Counted from the stretch's first letter, positions 1 to 12,198 are shown. The stretch is 58,648 nucleotides of DNA from Hofstenia miamia (GCA_004352715.1 SCFE01000064.1:1176557-1235204), one strand, 5' to 3'. Notes: generated by a model not told the origin, from the sequence alone. Numbers and translations are program-made.

Positions 1-263
1 GGAAACCAGGAATTTTATAATCTAAAACATTATTCTTTATAGAAGAAAGTGGAAACAGTAAATTGATATTAGGATAAACTAGATACATGGGTGTACACAT
101 ATAACAGATATTTTATAATATTCTAACAACATTGGCAAATGAATTAATCGCATTAGTTGATGATTGGATCAAATGAATTAAGTTATTTTTGATTGGTTTG
201 TATGCTAAAACTCTGTAATAAATAACTTGTGCTTTGAATACTTTTTCAATTTTAAATTCAACA

Positions 264-722
264 ATGACTTCAAAAGCTGCTAACAAATCTCATGCTTAAA
301 AATCTACCAAAGTTACACAACAAGACGAACTCTCACAACCCAAACAATACGTTTTAAAGCCGGTATTACCAAAGACCACGTATTCCATAGAGACTATTGG
401 TAAAGTAGTTCAACCAGAGATGGTCAACACCCTCAATGAAGTTTCCGAACAATGTCAGATGAAATATATCTCCATTAGAGAATTAAAAATTGGTGAGTGG
501 CAAAAAATACACAACCTGTATAGCTTTCAGACAAAGTATGGCCCTGCGGTAAAAATTATACTTGAAAACGGCAACTGTTTCTTCCTACCTTAACATTATG
601 CAGAGAAAGCTACAGGAGAAAAATATAAGATGTTTATCGGACTTAAAATTCAATGTGGCAAGGATAAACCACCAATATATCCAGGTGGCAATGTGCAAAC
701 TGTACTTAGATTTAGCGTGTAA
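264..722 (+). pseudogene. Decayed copy of small FLP-Y motif protein
   Basis: An ATG-initiated frame of 152 codons interrupted by two in-frame TAA codons (297-299 and 591-593) that otherwise reads through to a TAA at 720-722. The second half resembles the intact protein at 19188-19742: both have a basic stretch, then a YG..VKI.L.NG core, then an aromatic-F-L-P motif (FFLP here, YFLP there) followed by a tyrosine two residues later. Both premature stops could come from a CAA-to-TAA change. The core looks like small beta-rich nucleic-acid-binding (OB-like) domains of many uncharacterised invertebrate proteins; that is inference. The N-terminal 60 residues are not obviously shared with the intact copy. 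Confidence 0.6.
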
Positions 723-1042
723 AAATATTTAGAATAAATATATATGTGCCATTGATTTTTATTTTAATTGTTAAAAATTTGTACTTATTAGTGAAACAAA
801 ACAGCTTAATTTAAGAAACATGTTTACCATTTGCTTAAATTACAAGATCGATTATATCTAATGTGTTTATTACAAACTGAATTATTTATCATTTTGCTTA
901 AAATATACAAACAAAAAAATGGAGTAAATATAAATTTATAGAATTATTATTTATTATTAACAATACAATCTTAATCAAAAATAGAATCTTACCATGAAAT
1001 TAATGATACTCGGTGAGCATGTGAATATAAACATTGGTTTGA
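723..1042. other. AT-rich spacer
   Basis: Very AT-rich sequence between the small pseudogene and the left end of element A1. I see no ORF, RNA gene or repeat boundary in it. Confidence 0.5.
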
Positions 1043-1353
1043 GGGTAACTGTATTGCATGCCACAAGCGATTTCATGCCGTGAGCAATTTGATTGGTAGA
1101 TAGCATAAGCCTTAAGAATTTCATGCCACGAGCTTTGTGATTGGTTGAAAATCACTCGCAGCATGAAATAAAGTTCCCTGAAGTTAGTCTTTCAATTTCA
1201 ACAACACATCTATTTTATATTATATATGGTTATGGCAATATTGAGCAAAAACTAGTTAGCAAACAATAACTAAAGTGAGTGACACTATTTTAGTGCTCAA
1301 ATTCGCCATAAAATTATTTTTAAAGTTCGTTTTTTACACAACTTTACTTGAAT

Positions 1354-1870
1354 TACCGTATTTACCCATGTATAAGCCGCACTCTGAGTTTGGGAAATTT
1401 TTAGGAAAAAAATTTTTTGAGCAAAATAAAATCCACAAGCACTGAATCAATTAAACATATGTATTTACATTATTCAGATATTCTTACAACTTTGAAGTAA
1501 AATTCTAAGTCCGATTCATGTATTTAATAATTTATTAACTGTAACAAGTATGATGTATCTTGTATAATTAGCAAGAGTTCAGTTCATGTTAAAATTCATC
1601 AAATTCTTCATTATCGCTCTATCCAAATAGTCTATCTATTCAACAGCTTTTCGATCAAGTTCTTCAGCATAGTAATACATTAATTAGGTTTTAAACAAGG
1701 ATATTATTATACTTTAATGTATATTACAGCTAGATGCCGTATTTAGTTTAGAATATATTTGCAAATTAGGTATTTTTGTGAAAGGTTCTTCAATTGTTGT
1801 TGCCGTAGATAAGCTTTGGGAGCAATTGTTCGCGGAAAAAGATGAGGCTTATACACGGGTAAATACGGTA
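1354..1870. mobile_element. MITE with TACCGTATTTACCC termini, inside A1
   Basis: The left end TACCGTATTTACCCATGTATAAGCC is matched by the inverted right end GGCTTATACACGGGTAAATACGGTA, giving a 25-bp terminal inverted repeat with one difference and a possible TA target duplication. It has no coding capacity. Both ends are missing from the corresponding part of the second A copy, where two deletions remove 1236-1554 and about 1690-1970 but keep the middle. Confidence 0.6.
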
Positions 1871-2062
1871 ATAATATAATATAATAAAGTTAGCATTCCA
1901 TCAAGCTGTTGCTTTAAAGTGTTTAAGCATCTTGGTGATATTGCCACCCGATTATTTTTATATATTTATTACTATATAGAATTGCTAGCAATTCAGTTTT
2001 AGAGAGAGATTTTGTTCTCGCTCTTAACGTGAATTGCTTGCTTTTAACAGATCTTCATTCTA

Positions 2063-2082
2063 TGTATATATATATATATATA
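2063..2082. repeat. (TA)n microsatellite
   Basis: Short TA dinucleotide run inside element A1. The A2 copy has a corresponding run at 21884-21903. Confidence 0.8.
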
Positions 2083-3799
2083 ATGATGCATTTATTGAAT
2101 TGAATACAATAATTTATTAAGTGTATGTAAAAGAATCTTTAAATTTAAAACAAAATAAGGTTTTGATTTATCTTGGTAGCTCTGAAAAGAGCTCATTGAA
2201 TATTAACAAATGAGGTGTGAAGTTACAAGGTTTATTGTGTTATTAGAATATGTGATCATCTTTGCGGAGCACAAAATCCCAATCATAGTCCTAAGAAATT
2301 GTGCTGCTTGCTCCAAACATTACAATTTTGAGTCCAAAATATAACTTAGCGTTGTTAATCACTGAGTGAGTCTGCATCGCCAGAATGATGTTCCTACGAA
2401 AATAGCACGAACTAAACTGTTACACAATATAAACCTTTGCAATATTTCTATTTTCTATAAATATAATTTCTAATATGCAGTATTGATTCGGTGAGATTCT
2501 CACATATTCTGTACATGCATACAGCTGTGTTTATCTTACACCACGAATCAGAAGTTGGTCTACTCTAAAGTAGTAATATCTAAATGATTAATCTTAGAAT
2601 TAAAAGGAATATCAGATCTAAATTCAACAAATGCCTAAATATATTGTAGTTTCTATTCTAAATGTTTAATATTGTGTTAGAGTAACAAAAAGTACAATTT
2701 AAAAAATCGAAATGATAGATTAAAAATGAAATAATTATTGTTTGTAGATCTTCCATGTTATCCAAGAGGTTTCTTGCAACATTCTCTCCTATACTGCTAC
2801 AAAGAAATTATACCTTTTGAAGAGTCTTGTAAAATCTAAGTGCAATTAGGTATAAAAATCTTAAGTTGTGTTAGCATATTGCACTTTGTAAAGAATGAAA
2901 AAATGTACAAAGACATCTGAGGTTGAAGATCTATGAATAAGAGAGGTTGTTGTGATTGTCACAAACATATAACCTAAGTCAAAAGTTTTTTCAACACAAA
3001 AAACAGAATTCCCATATATACATTCATAGTCACGCAATCTGCAATTTGCTTTTCAGTATATACAATAGAAGGTGGAGACATTTTAGAGGTTTTGATGATA
3101 AAATAATTTAAATAACATTTTTTAAAGAAAAAAATTTTATATTTACTAATGAATAGTAAAATTTTATAGTATTAACAAAGAAATCAACAACTATGAATCG
3201 TCAACGTGTTGAACATCTTCTATTTCAGAATCACTTAGTACAATTAATTCAGTCATTGTAATGATATGGCAAATTATAGCAGTAAAATGGAATAAAAATG
3301 TCCAAATATTGCCAATGCTTATATTCCATAGAGTGCTTAAAATGAAAAAACAGTGAATTGTATTAATTAAATTTTTCTATAAAAAACAAGACCATTATTT
3401 CCATAACCTTTGCAATCCAGTCACTAATGTGTTGTTGAAATTGAAAGACTAACTTGGTGGAACTTTTTTTCATGCCGCGAGCGATTTTCGACCAATCACA
3501 AAGTTCGCGGCATGAAATTCTTAAGGCTTATGCTATCGACCAATCAAATTGCTTGCGGTATGGAATACAGGGGTGTCATTAATGACTGAAAAGCCCCAAA
3601 AACGCCGAAGAGTGCTGAAGAGGCCTCAATTTAGCGTTATTTCAATATTATTTTTATTCATAAAAATGTTAATTTTATTATTATTTAATAATTATTATAT
3701 GAGAATGTAATTTTTATATATTTAAGTGTTGTATAGATTATATTTTGTAAGTGATTGAATTGAATTTTTAAATTTCAAAAATGCGTTGTACAGGCAAAT

Positions 3800-4000
3800 A
3801 TGGAAATTCAAAATTCTGATGTTTTCAAAATTGATTTTGTTAAGGACCACTTATTAAATTGTGAAACTAAGCATAAATATCTGAATACCACATGTATAGA
3901 TGAATTTGTTAAATGCATAAATAGTGATTACATATATTGTGTTAGCTGCTTAAGTTCAGTAGAGTCAAAGAGTACACCTAACCCGCAAGGGTTATTATAA
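3800..4000 (+). CDS. Small ORF within transposon B (uncertain)
   Basis: A 66-codon ORF just inside the left end of transposon B, starting at ATG and ending TAA. It has several cysteines (CETK, TTCID, VKC, YCVSC), which could be part of a metal-binding motif, but the spacing fits no family I recognise. It may be a remnant first exon of a transposase or chance. It is reported because it is the only ORF near the element's terminus. Confidence 0.25.
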   Translation: MEIQNSDVFKIDFVKDHLLNCETKHKYLNTTCIDEFVKCINSDYIYCVSCLSSVESKSTPNPQGLL

Positions 4001-4175
4001 AATGAGCCTGGATATCCAGGCAGTAATCCACAGGCATATAGACTAAGATTTTTTTAACAATTTACTAATTATTTTATTCTTATGTTCACCTAATAAAATC
4101 AATTCCTTTTTAGCATAAGCGTTTGTAAATAGTGTTTGAATAAATGTTGTGTCATGTAGATTTATATATGTATGT

Positions 4176-4202
4176 GTATGTATATATATATATATATATA
4201 TA
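4176..4202. repeat. (TA)n microsatellite
   Basis: TA dinucleotide run inside transposon B, preceded by a TATG-rich stretch. Confidence 0.8.
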
Positions 4203-5102
4203 AATAAATATTTAAAGATTTATATCCCACTAAGTAGTAAGTGGGTAACATTTAAATGAGCGTACAAACAGTATGCATTATAATGTATTCATACAGAATG
4301 TATCAATAGTATTTTTGTTGTACAAAGTGGTAAGTATTTGTATCAGTGTTATAGCTATGCCAGTTGGGGCTAGACGGCACAGCATGCAGGAGACCACTAC
4401 TGCCGCCTGATTTGCAAAATTTAATTACAATTCTTGATATTTCAGTTAATCCAAAAGGAAGCAATATATAGCACCATTTGGCAATTAAGATTACTTTATT
4501 AACCTCTTTTAGATTTCCAACAGGTAAGTATTTTGAGTTTAGCAGTATAGGACTGGGCATTATAGACCAATTGGAGTTCCAAATATATTGCTTACAATGC
4601 TTGGTGAAGGCTTCTGCTGTTTTGTTAAGCCTAAAACACCTTTGTAGAAACCTCTCTGGGAGGCGTGGAATATCTATGTTTGTATATTATGGATAGCGCA
4701 TTTAAAAAATTGCTTTTAGATTAAAGAAAATTTTTGGTATTGATCCCTACTCCCCCATCTGCTCCTACTTCACCTTCTGTCACTGTCCTGGCTCCTGGAA
4801 ACATGATTTTTTACTTTTGTTGCATATTTATGTATTGCCTGGCGACAATGAGTGTGAGTCAGCTCTCACATGACACCCTCACTTCTGTGAATAATACTAT
4901 TGTTCAGCAATGAACAATAGGGGGACCAGGAATCTGATCTAAGTGTTGCAATAGCATTTGTTTTTCAACCATCACACATGATGTTATTGGAATATGATAG
5001 CAGTTTTGCAATCATAACATTTTTCTTTGCAGTACCATATTTAAGCCTAAAGACTCTTTTGTATTAAATTTTTTTGTATATTTAAAATGAACCATGTACC
5101 TA

Positions 5103-5744
5103 TCTGAAGAATTTACAAAATGCTACAATGCTCAATGAAGAGTATTTTATTACTCTTACAAAGTGCATGACAGCTTAATTCAATTATGAAGCAACTTCCT
5201 AAAAATATGATAATTAAAATTTAGAAAACGTAAAACTTGAAATAAATGCTTACATTTTTTAATGTTTTGAAGGTGCAACCAAAACTTTTTTGAAAGTGCA
5301 ACCAAAGCAATCACGCTAGGGTATATCGAAAATTAGTTTGCTTGTTTTCAATATACCCATTGCATTGTATATTGGAATGAAACATTTTTGAATTGAATAT
5401 TTTAAGTTTGTTTAAAATTCTGAGTAAAGATTGCATGTTATCATTTATACTCAAAGATAATTGTATTGAAATCTATTTAATTTCATAGATTCTACAATTT
5501 ATAATAATGGAACAGTTCGCATTTTGATTTCAGGTAATATCACTTCACTATATAATCAATAAATTGTATGATTTCAAAATTCTAAAATTGATTATTCTAA
5601 TTATATGGTAAACTATCTCCACAAAATAAATCCAGGTATAAGTAAATATTTTACCCCATTCTTTAGGATTGAAGAAACTCAAACAAGCTAAAATGCACAA
5701 TGAAGAGTATTATATTACTCTTGCAAAATGCAGGATGGCTGATT
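5103..5744. repeat. Two direct ~65-bp repeats inside transposon B
   Basis: The segment near 5115-5175 and the segment near 5685-5744 share AATGC.CAATGAAGAGTATT.TATTACTCTT and following bases in the same orientation. The repeats carry no ORF. Between them (about 5318-5358) a short hairpin, GGGTATAT followed by an inverted ATATACCC, could be a very small MITE. Confidence 0.5.
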
Positions 5745-6629
5745 CTGTAGCACCTAAAAGAAAAGCTTGTGAATACAATGTACCCATTTTATCTAAGTAA
5801 TTTGGAGCTGCATGCAGGTAACAAAAAATAACATTATTCAATGCAGAGAGAGTTTATTAATTGAAAATTAAAAAATTGAAAAAATAGTAATTACTGTGGA
5901 GAAACTCAATTTTCAAGAAATTGTTAAGGTAACGATTTAATTTGCTGCAGAAAGTTTACAAAGTCAAATTGTAAAAACATTACATTAATTAGCCTTCAAT
6001 TGAGTAACTTCAAGGAGATTTGCAACAAAAAATTGTCATTCAGGCCATGTGAAACGTGCCAATTACTGCTACATTCACTAAAAATAAGTTTAAAAGGTTC
6101 AGCATTAAAGAAAATGAGGTGAGATAGGCGCAAAATTTATTTTTAAAATTCAAAATCAGATTTACTTTTACAAAAGCAAATGAAGAAATTAGAAAATTTA
6201 AATGGAGTCATGTATTCTATAGAAACTTTATCAAAATATAATGTGTAAAACACTACAAAAATTAAAAATCACAATGTTTTCAATAAATTTATTACCAATT
6301 ATTAATATAATTTTTTTAAAAATTAAATTTAGGAAGAAATACAGCTAATTTAAGGACTCTTCAGCACTCTTTGGCGTTTTTGGGGCTCTTCGGTCATTCG
6401 TGACACCCGGAATACAGTACAGTTACCCCTACCTTTATGATCAGAAATTAAAAAATTAATAAGTTTGTGTGAATTCTGAAATAGTGACATCTTCCAACAA
6501 GAAAGAGACAGTGAATTTCTGCAAAATTTACCAAATGTTTTTTAATGGTTGCTTTATTCTTAAAGAATTTAAACTAAATTTAAAATTTCAGCAAAAAATA
6601 TTTAAATTTAAATTTTCGTGAAAATCAGG

Positions 6630-6705
6630 GTTTTTGAGTACTCAGAATGCCAATAGCATTAAGCTCACAAAGTTTGATTGCCAATAAAACATGATCATTT
6701 CCTTT
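6630..6705. repeat. Left direct repeat flanking foldback element C
   Basis: Sequence beginning CAGGGTTTTTGAGTACTCAGAATG and ending TTTGATTGCCAATAAAAC resembles 8012-8085 in the same orientation. The two flank the foldback arms of element C. Confidence 0.45.
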
Positions 6706-6765
6706 CCTATCCAATCAGAGCAGCCTTAGGATATACTGCACAAGGGTAATTACATTCAATCCCAA

Positions 6766-7985
6766 AAATTAAAATGCCAAAGAAATAAATAACCAAATAC
6801 TTATGGCATAAAAGAGCAAACAATTAAAACACCAAAAAATAAAATCCCAAAGAAATATAATGCCAAATCTAAATAAAATGCCAAAGAATTAAAATACCAA
6901 AAGTGAAAATGCCAAAGAATTAAAATACCAAAATTGAAAATCTCAAAGAATGAAAATACCAAATTAAGGGAAGGCAATCAAATTCAAATGTGGCACTCCA
7001 ATCAAAGTGTTGTTTATAGAATTTGGTTGTGCTAAATAGTAACATGCTACATGAGGGTGTAATATCAAATTATTTCAAGAACTTTGCATTTTAATCAAAT
7101 TACAAGGAGCGTGATATATATTTATGTACAAAAGAGTACTATTTAATAAAAAATATTGATTTGCATAAATATACTTTTATAGTGAAATTTATTCATTTTT
7201 TATGACTTGTTTTAAAAGGCATTAGTTAATTGTAATGTGATTAAATATATCCCTAATTGGAATTTTTTTTAGAATTTCAATAGAGTTTGTATAATACATG
7301 TATCTGATTTATGCAATTTAGGAAAATTATTTTTTCATCTTATGCACTTTACAGAATGCAAATATTGTGAAAAGTCTGAAATGATTTTACAAGGTCAACT
7401 AATTTAAGCTGTAGATCTACTCATAAGTATTTAGAGCACTAAATGTATACAATAGAAACTCGCAATTTACTACATTGCATTGTCATTTATAGAAATGTTA
7501 GTATTTTTTTAAAGTTATGGGCCGGCTTTAGACACCAACAACATATATTAATTTCACAGTTATTTTGTGTTAATTTATTTGTTCTTGTGTATATAGTAAA
7601 AGCAATTATTTGTACATAAATATATATCACGCTCCTTGTAATTTGATTAAAATGCAAAGGTCATGAAATAATTTGATATTACACCCTCATGTAGCGTGTT
7701 ACTATTTAGCACAACCAAATTCTATAAACAACACTCTGATTGGAGTGCCACATTTGAATTTGATTGCCTTCCCTTACTTTGGTATTTTAATTCTTTGGGA
7801 TTTTCACTTTTGGTATTTTAATTCTTTGGCATTTTCACTGTTTGGTATTTTAATTCTTTGGCATTTTATTTCTGTCTGTTTTTGATCTTTTATTTCTTTG
7901 GTATTTTCATTATTTGGGATTAAAATTTTTGGTATTTTATTTCTTTGGGATTTTAATTTTTGGTGTTTTAATTTTTGGCCTTCTC
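6766..7985. mobile_element. Foldback-like element C with tandem-repeat arms
   Basis: Long inverted arms: 6961-7125 is nearly the perfect inverted complement of 7618-7790. Outside these, both arms consist of short degenerate repeats of about 15-16 bases (CCAAAGAATTAAAATA and CCAAAAGTGAAAATG on the left; the complement, TATTTTAATTCTTTGG, on the right). Long inverted arms made partly of tandem repeats are typical of foldback elements. The 490-bp centre has no meaningful ORF. Confidence 0.65.
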
Positions 7986-8012
7986 TTTCTAAATCCTGCA
8001 CAAGTGTAAAAC

Positions 8013-8354
8013 AGGGTTTTTGAGTTCTCAGAATGTTTAGAACTTGAACTTGAATAAGCTTGCAAAACTTGATTGGCAAAACTCAGAAGAGAAATCATCA
8101 AAACTCGAACTCATTGGAAAATCCACTCAAAAATAGCGTAAAAATGAAATTTTTTAAATAATTTTCTTACCAATCACTAAAACTATTTTTTAGCTTGGAA
8201 TTATTGTAAAATAAATGTTTTTACTCTATAAAACTCGGAATTAGAGAAAAACTTGATTGAACTCAGAATTTCATTTAAAAAATTACGAGAACTCAAACTC
8301 AAAATGTAAATACTCAAACTCGCCCAAGTAACTTGAACTTGACTCAAAAACCTT
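8013..8354. mobile_element. Small MITE with GGTTTTTGAGT termini
   Basis: The left end GGTTTTTGAGTTCTCAG and the right end AACTTGACTCAAAAACC form a short inverted repeat. The interior is rich in ACTTGAACTTGA and CAAACTC motifs. No coding potential. It lies in the segment missing from the alternative haplotype (7797-8857). Confidence 0.45.
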
Positions 8355-8972
8355 GGTGAAAATCCCCATTCAAATTGTGTGATGTAATTGTGAATTTGGC
8401 ACATATGTCAATAACATCAAAGAGAAATTGAAACAAATTACATAGGCATTAAATTAATAATACAAATTTATTATTTAGGAAGTCAATCAATACTACAACA
8501 TGAAAAATTAAAGGACCAAATTTTATGATATATCAATGAAGGACTTTACTAGAATGAGACATATATGTAAGGCTTATTACATATAGTCTGATAAAAACTT
8601 ACTCAAATTCACAGTTAAAATTCCATTTTTGATTGCCTATATGTTGCACTCAAAATTAAAAGTATCAGATTGAGGTTAATATGTTTTTTTTTAATTTTAC
8701 AGAAATAATATCTATGCTTTAATTCACAGTTTCTTTTGTGTGTCCAGTAAATATATCTAACATGTTAAATATTGTGCAATAATTTCAAACTTAATAGTCA
8801 CATGCATTATTATTCTTTCAACAATCATTTTTTACTTTTGCCATAAAAAATGTCATGTCTTAATATTTTGTGAAAATCTGATTCATTCTGTATTTCATAC
8901 TACTCTCTGAAAATACATTAGTGTAGAATAATTTATGAATGAATTATGCTAACACATTCTAAAAAATTAATG

Positions 8973-8973
8973 N
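8973..8973. other. Single-N contig join with redundant flanks
   Basis: The sequence after this N repeats earlier sequence exactly (8974-9245 equals 7525-7796; 9246-9360 equals 8858-8972) and then continues past the end of the first contig. This looks like two haplotypes placed in tandem. Confidence 0.8.
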
Positions 8974-9360
8974 GCTTTAGACACCAACAACATATATTAA
9001 TTTCACAGTTATTTTGTGTTAATTTATTTGTTCTTGTGTATATAGTAAAAGCAATTATTTGTACATAAATATATATCACGCTCCTTGTAATTTGATTAAA
9101 ATGCAAAGGTCATGAAATAATTTGATATTACACCCTCATGTAGCGTGTTACTATTTAGCACAACCAAATTCTATAAACAACACTCTGATTGGAGTGCCAC
9201 ATTTGAATTTGATTGCCTTCCCTTACTTTGGTATTTTAATTCTTTTCTTAATATTTTGTGAAAATCTGATTCATTCTGTATTTCATACTACTCTCTGAAA
9301 ATACATTAGTGTAGAATAATTTATGAATGAATTATGCTAACACATTCTAAAAAATTAATG
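8974..9360. repeat. Duplicate of 7525-7796 plus 8858-8972 (probable haplotype copy)
   Basis: These 387 bases match two earlier blocks separated by 1061 bases. Read as an alternative allele, it lacks 7797-8857 (the outer right arm of element C plus the MITE). It should not be read as a genuine second copy without coverage data. Confidence 0.8.
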
Positions 9361-10900
9361 TACTTTGTTCTACTAGTTTTCTGTTTTAAATTGTTTTCTT
9401 GCTCAAAATTAAGCTTTGTGTTTTAATAAGTGAGCTACCTTTTTTCTATTAAGTTTGTGTCTCCACAATAGGAAACTAACCTTATTAGTAAAGTACCCAC
9501 TAATGGGATAGGGCCAAAATATTCTTGCTAAAATTTGACATTTCTAATTGGTTGTGACACCTTTGCTTAACACAGATTGGCATTGATGCTCTAGGTTGTT
9601 ACAGAGACTAGAGTGTTCACACATCAAGTTAAGGAGTACATTGTGCAGTGCCATGATATTATGCAACTGTAAATACTATGTGAAAATATTATTTAGCTAT
9701 GGAACAAGAAATTTTTCCCACTGAACCAGTGCTTCCAAAATAATTAATGTTTTTTCATATTTTTCATTGTAAAATACATTACAATATTTGATTTTTCAAA
9801 CAATAATAATAATTTGAACTATATTGTCTTTCAAAATTTAAATTTCCAAGTTTTACTTGCAGTTATTCTATATCTATATAGATATATAATTTATTAGTAA
9901 ACATATAATAGATCCCTAATCTAGAATCACATAGGCCAGGAGGTGCACTAACAATGAAAATTTGTGCTGCAATGTTTACCTCCCAAACTGTGTAGTCTTA
10001 ACTTAGAAATACCTAATATTGTCTTGCATTGATTCACAACTAATTACTGTTTAGGTAACAATCAATTCCAGTTTGATAGTTGGCATCAAGCATGAGACTG
10101 AATCTATTCACAAAAATTCCATTCATTGCAAAATTTCCAGACACCAATGACTCAGCTCATACTCAGAGAGGAAAGAGTATTATGTGTACCCTACTTATCA
10201 GTGAATGAATAAGCATGACACTATTCAATTTATTTTCACTCTCATTGTGTGATGACATTTACTAACATAGACTACTAACACTGATTGACACTAGCTGCTA
10301 TACAACATGTAAACATGATTAAAAAACTTATATACAACTATTAAATAAAAAGCAGCTTCCTAACCTACATCTAAGAAAAAAATACAATAACTAATCATCT
10401 CTTAACTTTCTTAGTTGAGAGAATTTGGATCTAAAATAAGATATATAAGTAATCCTAGAGCTGGTTAATTTGCCTTTCCCAGATTTGGTACTTTATGTAA
10501 ATGAATTCAAACAATAGTGAGCTAAGCATGATTAGAAAAACCCTATGCCTATCCACAACCTAAATGCATTTCACATTCAGGGACTCAGACCTAAATAGTT
10601 GTCCTCACCATGGTTTCCTAATTGTTACTATGCATGAAATGCTTAGCTTTGCATTGTATTAATAAATCAAACCAGCAATGAAAAAAGATTAATGCACTTC
10701 CAAAAAATTTATTTTGTCACTAACTATTTTGCTTGGTTGCTATTAATACTAAATTTTTACAAACATATTTGTATTGAAAACAAATAACTGTCACTGTTCA
10801 ATTTCTGATTTAAGCATGTAGAAGTTCTGTGTCTCTTGTGTCTGTAGACTAAAATAAATGTGGCACATTGCTTTCACTGATTTATGTCAAAAAGTGCTAG
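9361..10900. other. Intergenic AT-rich stretch
   Basis: About 1.5 kb between the haplotype duplicate and the end of the LTR at 10901. I see no long ORF, RNA gene or clear repeat. It is the 3' flank of the minus-strand LTR element. Confidence 0.5.
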
Positions 10901-12198
10901 TGTAGAATCTCGCCAACCTTCATACTAGTAATTCTGAACTAATTTAGGAGCTGCTATAACAATTGTTTCCTCCTTATGTAGTACGGTAGGTGACAGACTC
11001 CAGTATCTGTCTCTCTTCTTTCTGTTCTATTGCTTTAGCCGTTATACAATTAACTTATTATCTCATCAACTAGTACTGATGCGAAACTAACGACTGTTGT
11101 TTTAGATCCAAGACACAAGACAGAGTGTACAAAGTACAGGGTACGCTACCCGACCTGCAACAAAGCACAAAAGAGGAATTGAAGAACTATGCTATAACGA
11201 GTATTTCCATACGAAGCCGACACATCGATAGAGACACCAACCACAATTCAGATGACTCAGTGTAATGGAAGTGTGTGTGGAAGGACAATAGTGATAATGC
11301 TTGATACCTTATTAATTTAGTGTATTGATTGTTCTTGTTATCAATGAGGTCGTTTAATAAAGAGATCTCGCAACCGGGGTGCAATAGCTTATTATGAGTT
11401 CGTACATATAATAACCTTACATATAAATAGATACATGCTGACCTGGAATACATGTGAACAATCAATACGGTCACAGCAAAAGGGGGTAATTGATAGTCAG
11501 TCAGTCTACTAGAAATTATATGTAATAAACAACATCTAAGATAATGCAAAGAGATCTTGTGATTCCATAATTTCCTTGATGTAAACAGATGTAATAACAT
11601 AATGTAATAATAGTTGTAACATGAACAACGAATGATAGGAAAGCTAATACGAGTAAAAGCCCCTATTCCTACACCTAACCTAAGAGCTTCTCGGGTAAGC
11701 ACCGGCTATACACTTCACCCGTTAACTGGATCCGTGAACCACCGTCTTGAATACCCGAGAGCTCGAACGTTTAGCTTTCCATTGTATTAATTAAGATAAC
11801 CTGATACAAAAGAAGTAAAGTAAATCCAGTAAATTAGATTCATCAACAAAATGATTGATTACACACTTTTTATAGTAAAAGAATTAACAACAATCAAATA
11901 TTTAACCAGTACCTGTTAATTCTGCTAATTCCACTTGTTTACAATTCCGAACGTTTAAATTTCTGTTCATCTGCCGATTACGCAATTCTAACTTAATTAG
12001 CAGTAGCGATCTAGTCTAATGCCGTTTCGCCAAATTAATTAATATCAAAAGATTACTGCATTATAAATTTACAAAAATAACTAATTAATCTTATGCATAT
12101 GTTTTTACAATTAATATTTTATTTCAATATTCAGTCTTGGTTTCTTCTTTCTTTTTTCTCAATTTGACCACATATGCTAAGATTACGATTATGTTACA
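10901..12198 (-). repeat. 3' LTR (1298 bp) of the long-ORF retroelement
   Basis: On the minus strand it begins TGTAACATAATCG at 12198 and ends GATTCTACA at 10901, the TG...CA form expected of an LTR. It directly follows a GGAGGGGGAG polypurine tract. A TATA box (CTATAAAAAG, 11875-11866) lies about 325 bases in, marking a probable U3/R transition. Related LTR sequence occurs at 52667-53539 (same start and TATA offset), 41572-41886 (U3 only), 44538-44830 (3' end) and 58005-58648 (middle). The 5' LTR of this copy is not in the window or lies across a gap. Confidence 0.75.
11866..11875 (-). promoter_or_regulatory. TATA box in the LTR
   Basis: CTATAAAAAG on the minus strand, about 325 bases from the LTR start. 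The related LTR at 52667 has CTATAAATA at the same offset. The conserved position supports a core promoter. Confidence 0.5.

Larger units (their letters stand above)
1043..3570. mobile_element. DNA transposon A1 with long terminal inverted repeats
   Basis: The left arm (about 1043-1212) is the inverted complement of the right arm (about 3429-3570, completed by 6418-6428 beyond the nested element B). The arms share long runs around CATGCCGCGAGC, ATTTGATTGGT and CTTAAGAATTTCATGCC, so the inverted repeats are about 150 bp. The left arm carries a short internal duplication. No transposase ORF is visible, so this is a non-autonomous element. A second copy in inverted orientation lies at 20778-22985. 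Superfamily is not assigned because flanking target duplications could not be identified. Confidence 0.75.
3571..6408. mobile_element. DNA transposon B inserted in A1, 9-bp target duplication
   Basis: The termini are inverted repeats of about 65 bp: 3571-3635 begins GGGTGTCATTAATGACTGAA and 6344-6408 in complement begins GGGTGTCACGAATGACCGAA; both continue through GCCCCAAAAACGCC and AGAGTGCTGAAGAG. The insertion splits the right arm of A1, and the host sequence GGAATACAG is duplicated at 3562-3570 and 6409-6417. A 9-bp duplication is typical of Mutator-like elements, among others. No full transposase is visible in the 2.84-kb body, only one small ORF. Confidence 0.8.

Noticed and set aside
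297-593. Alternative genetic code (TAA read as Gln)
   Set aside because: Both in-frame TAA codons of the small pseudogene align near Gln-compatible positions, but other decayed frames here also have TGA, TAG and frameshifts. Ordinary decay explains them.
4303-4696. Opposite-strand small ORFs inside transposon B
   Set aside because: Neither has a recognisable motif and they overlap each other; probably chance frames.
11187-11702. 171-codon minus-strand ORF as a gene
   Set aside because: It lies wholly inside the LTR (10901-12198). A partly similar frame at 58399-58099 reflects LTR homology, not protein coding; composition is not protein-like.
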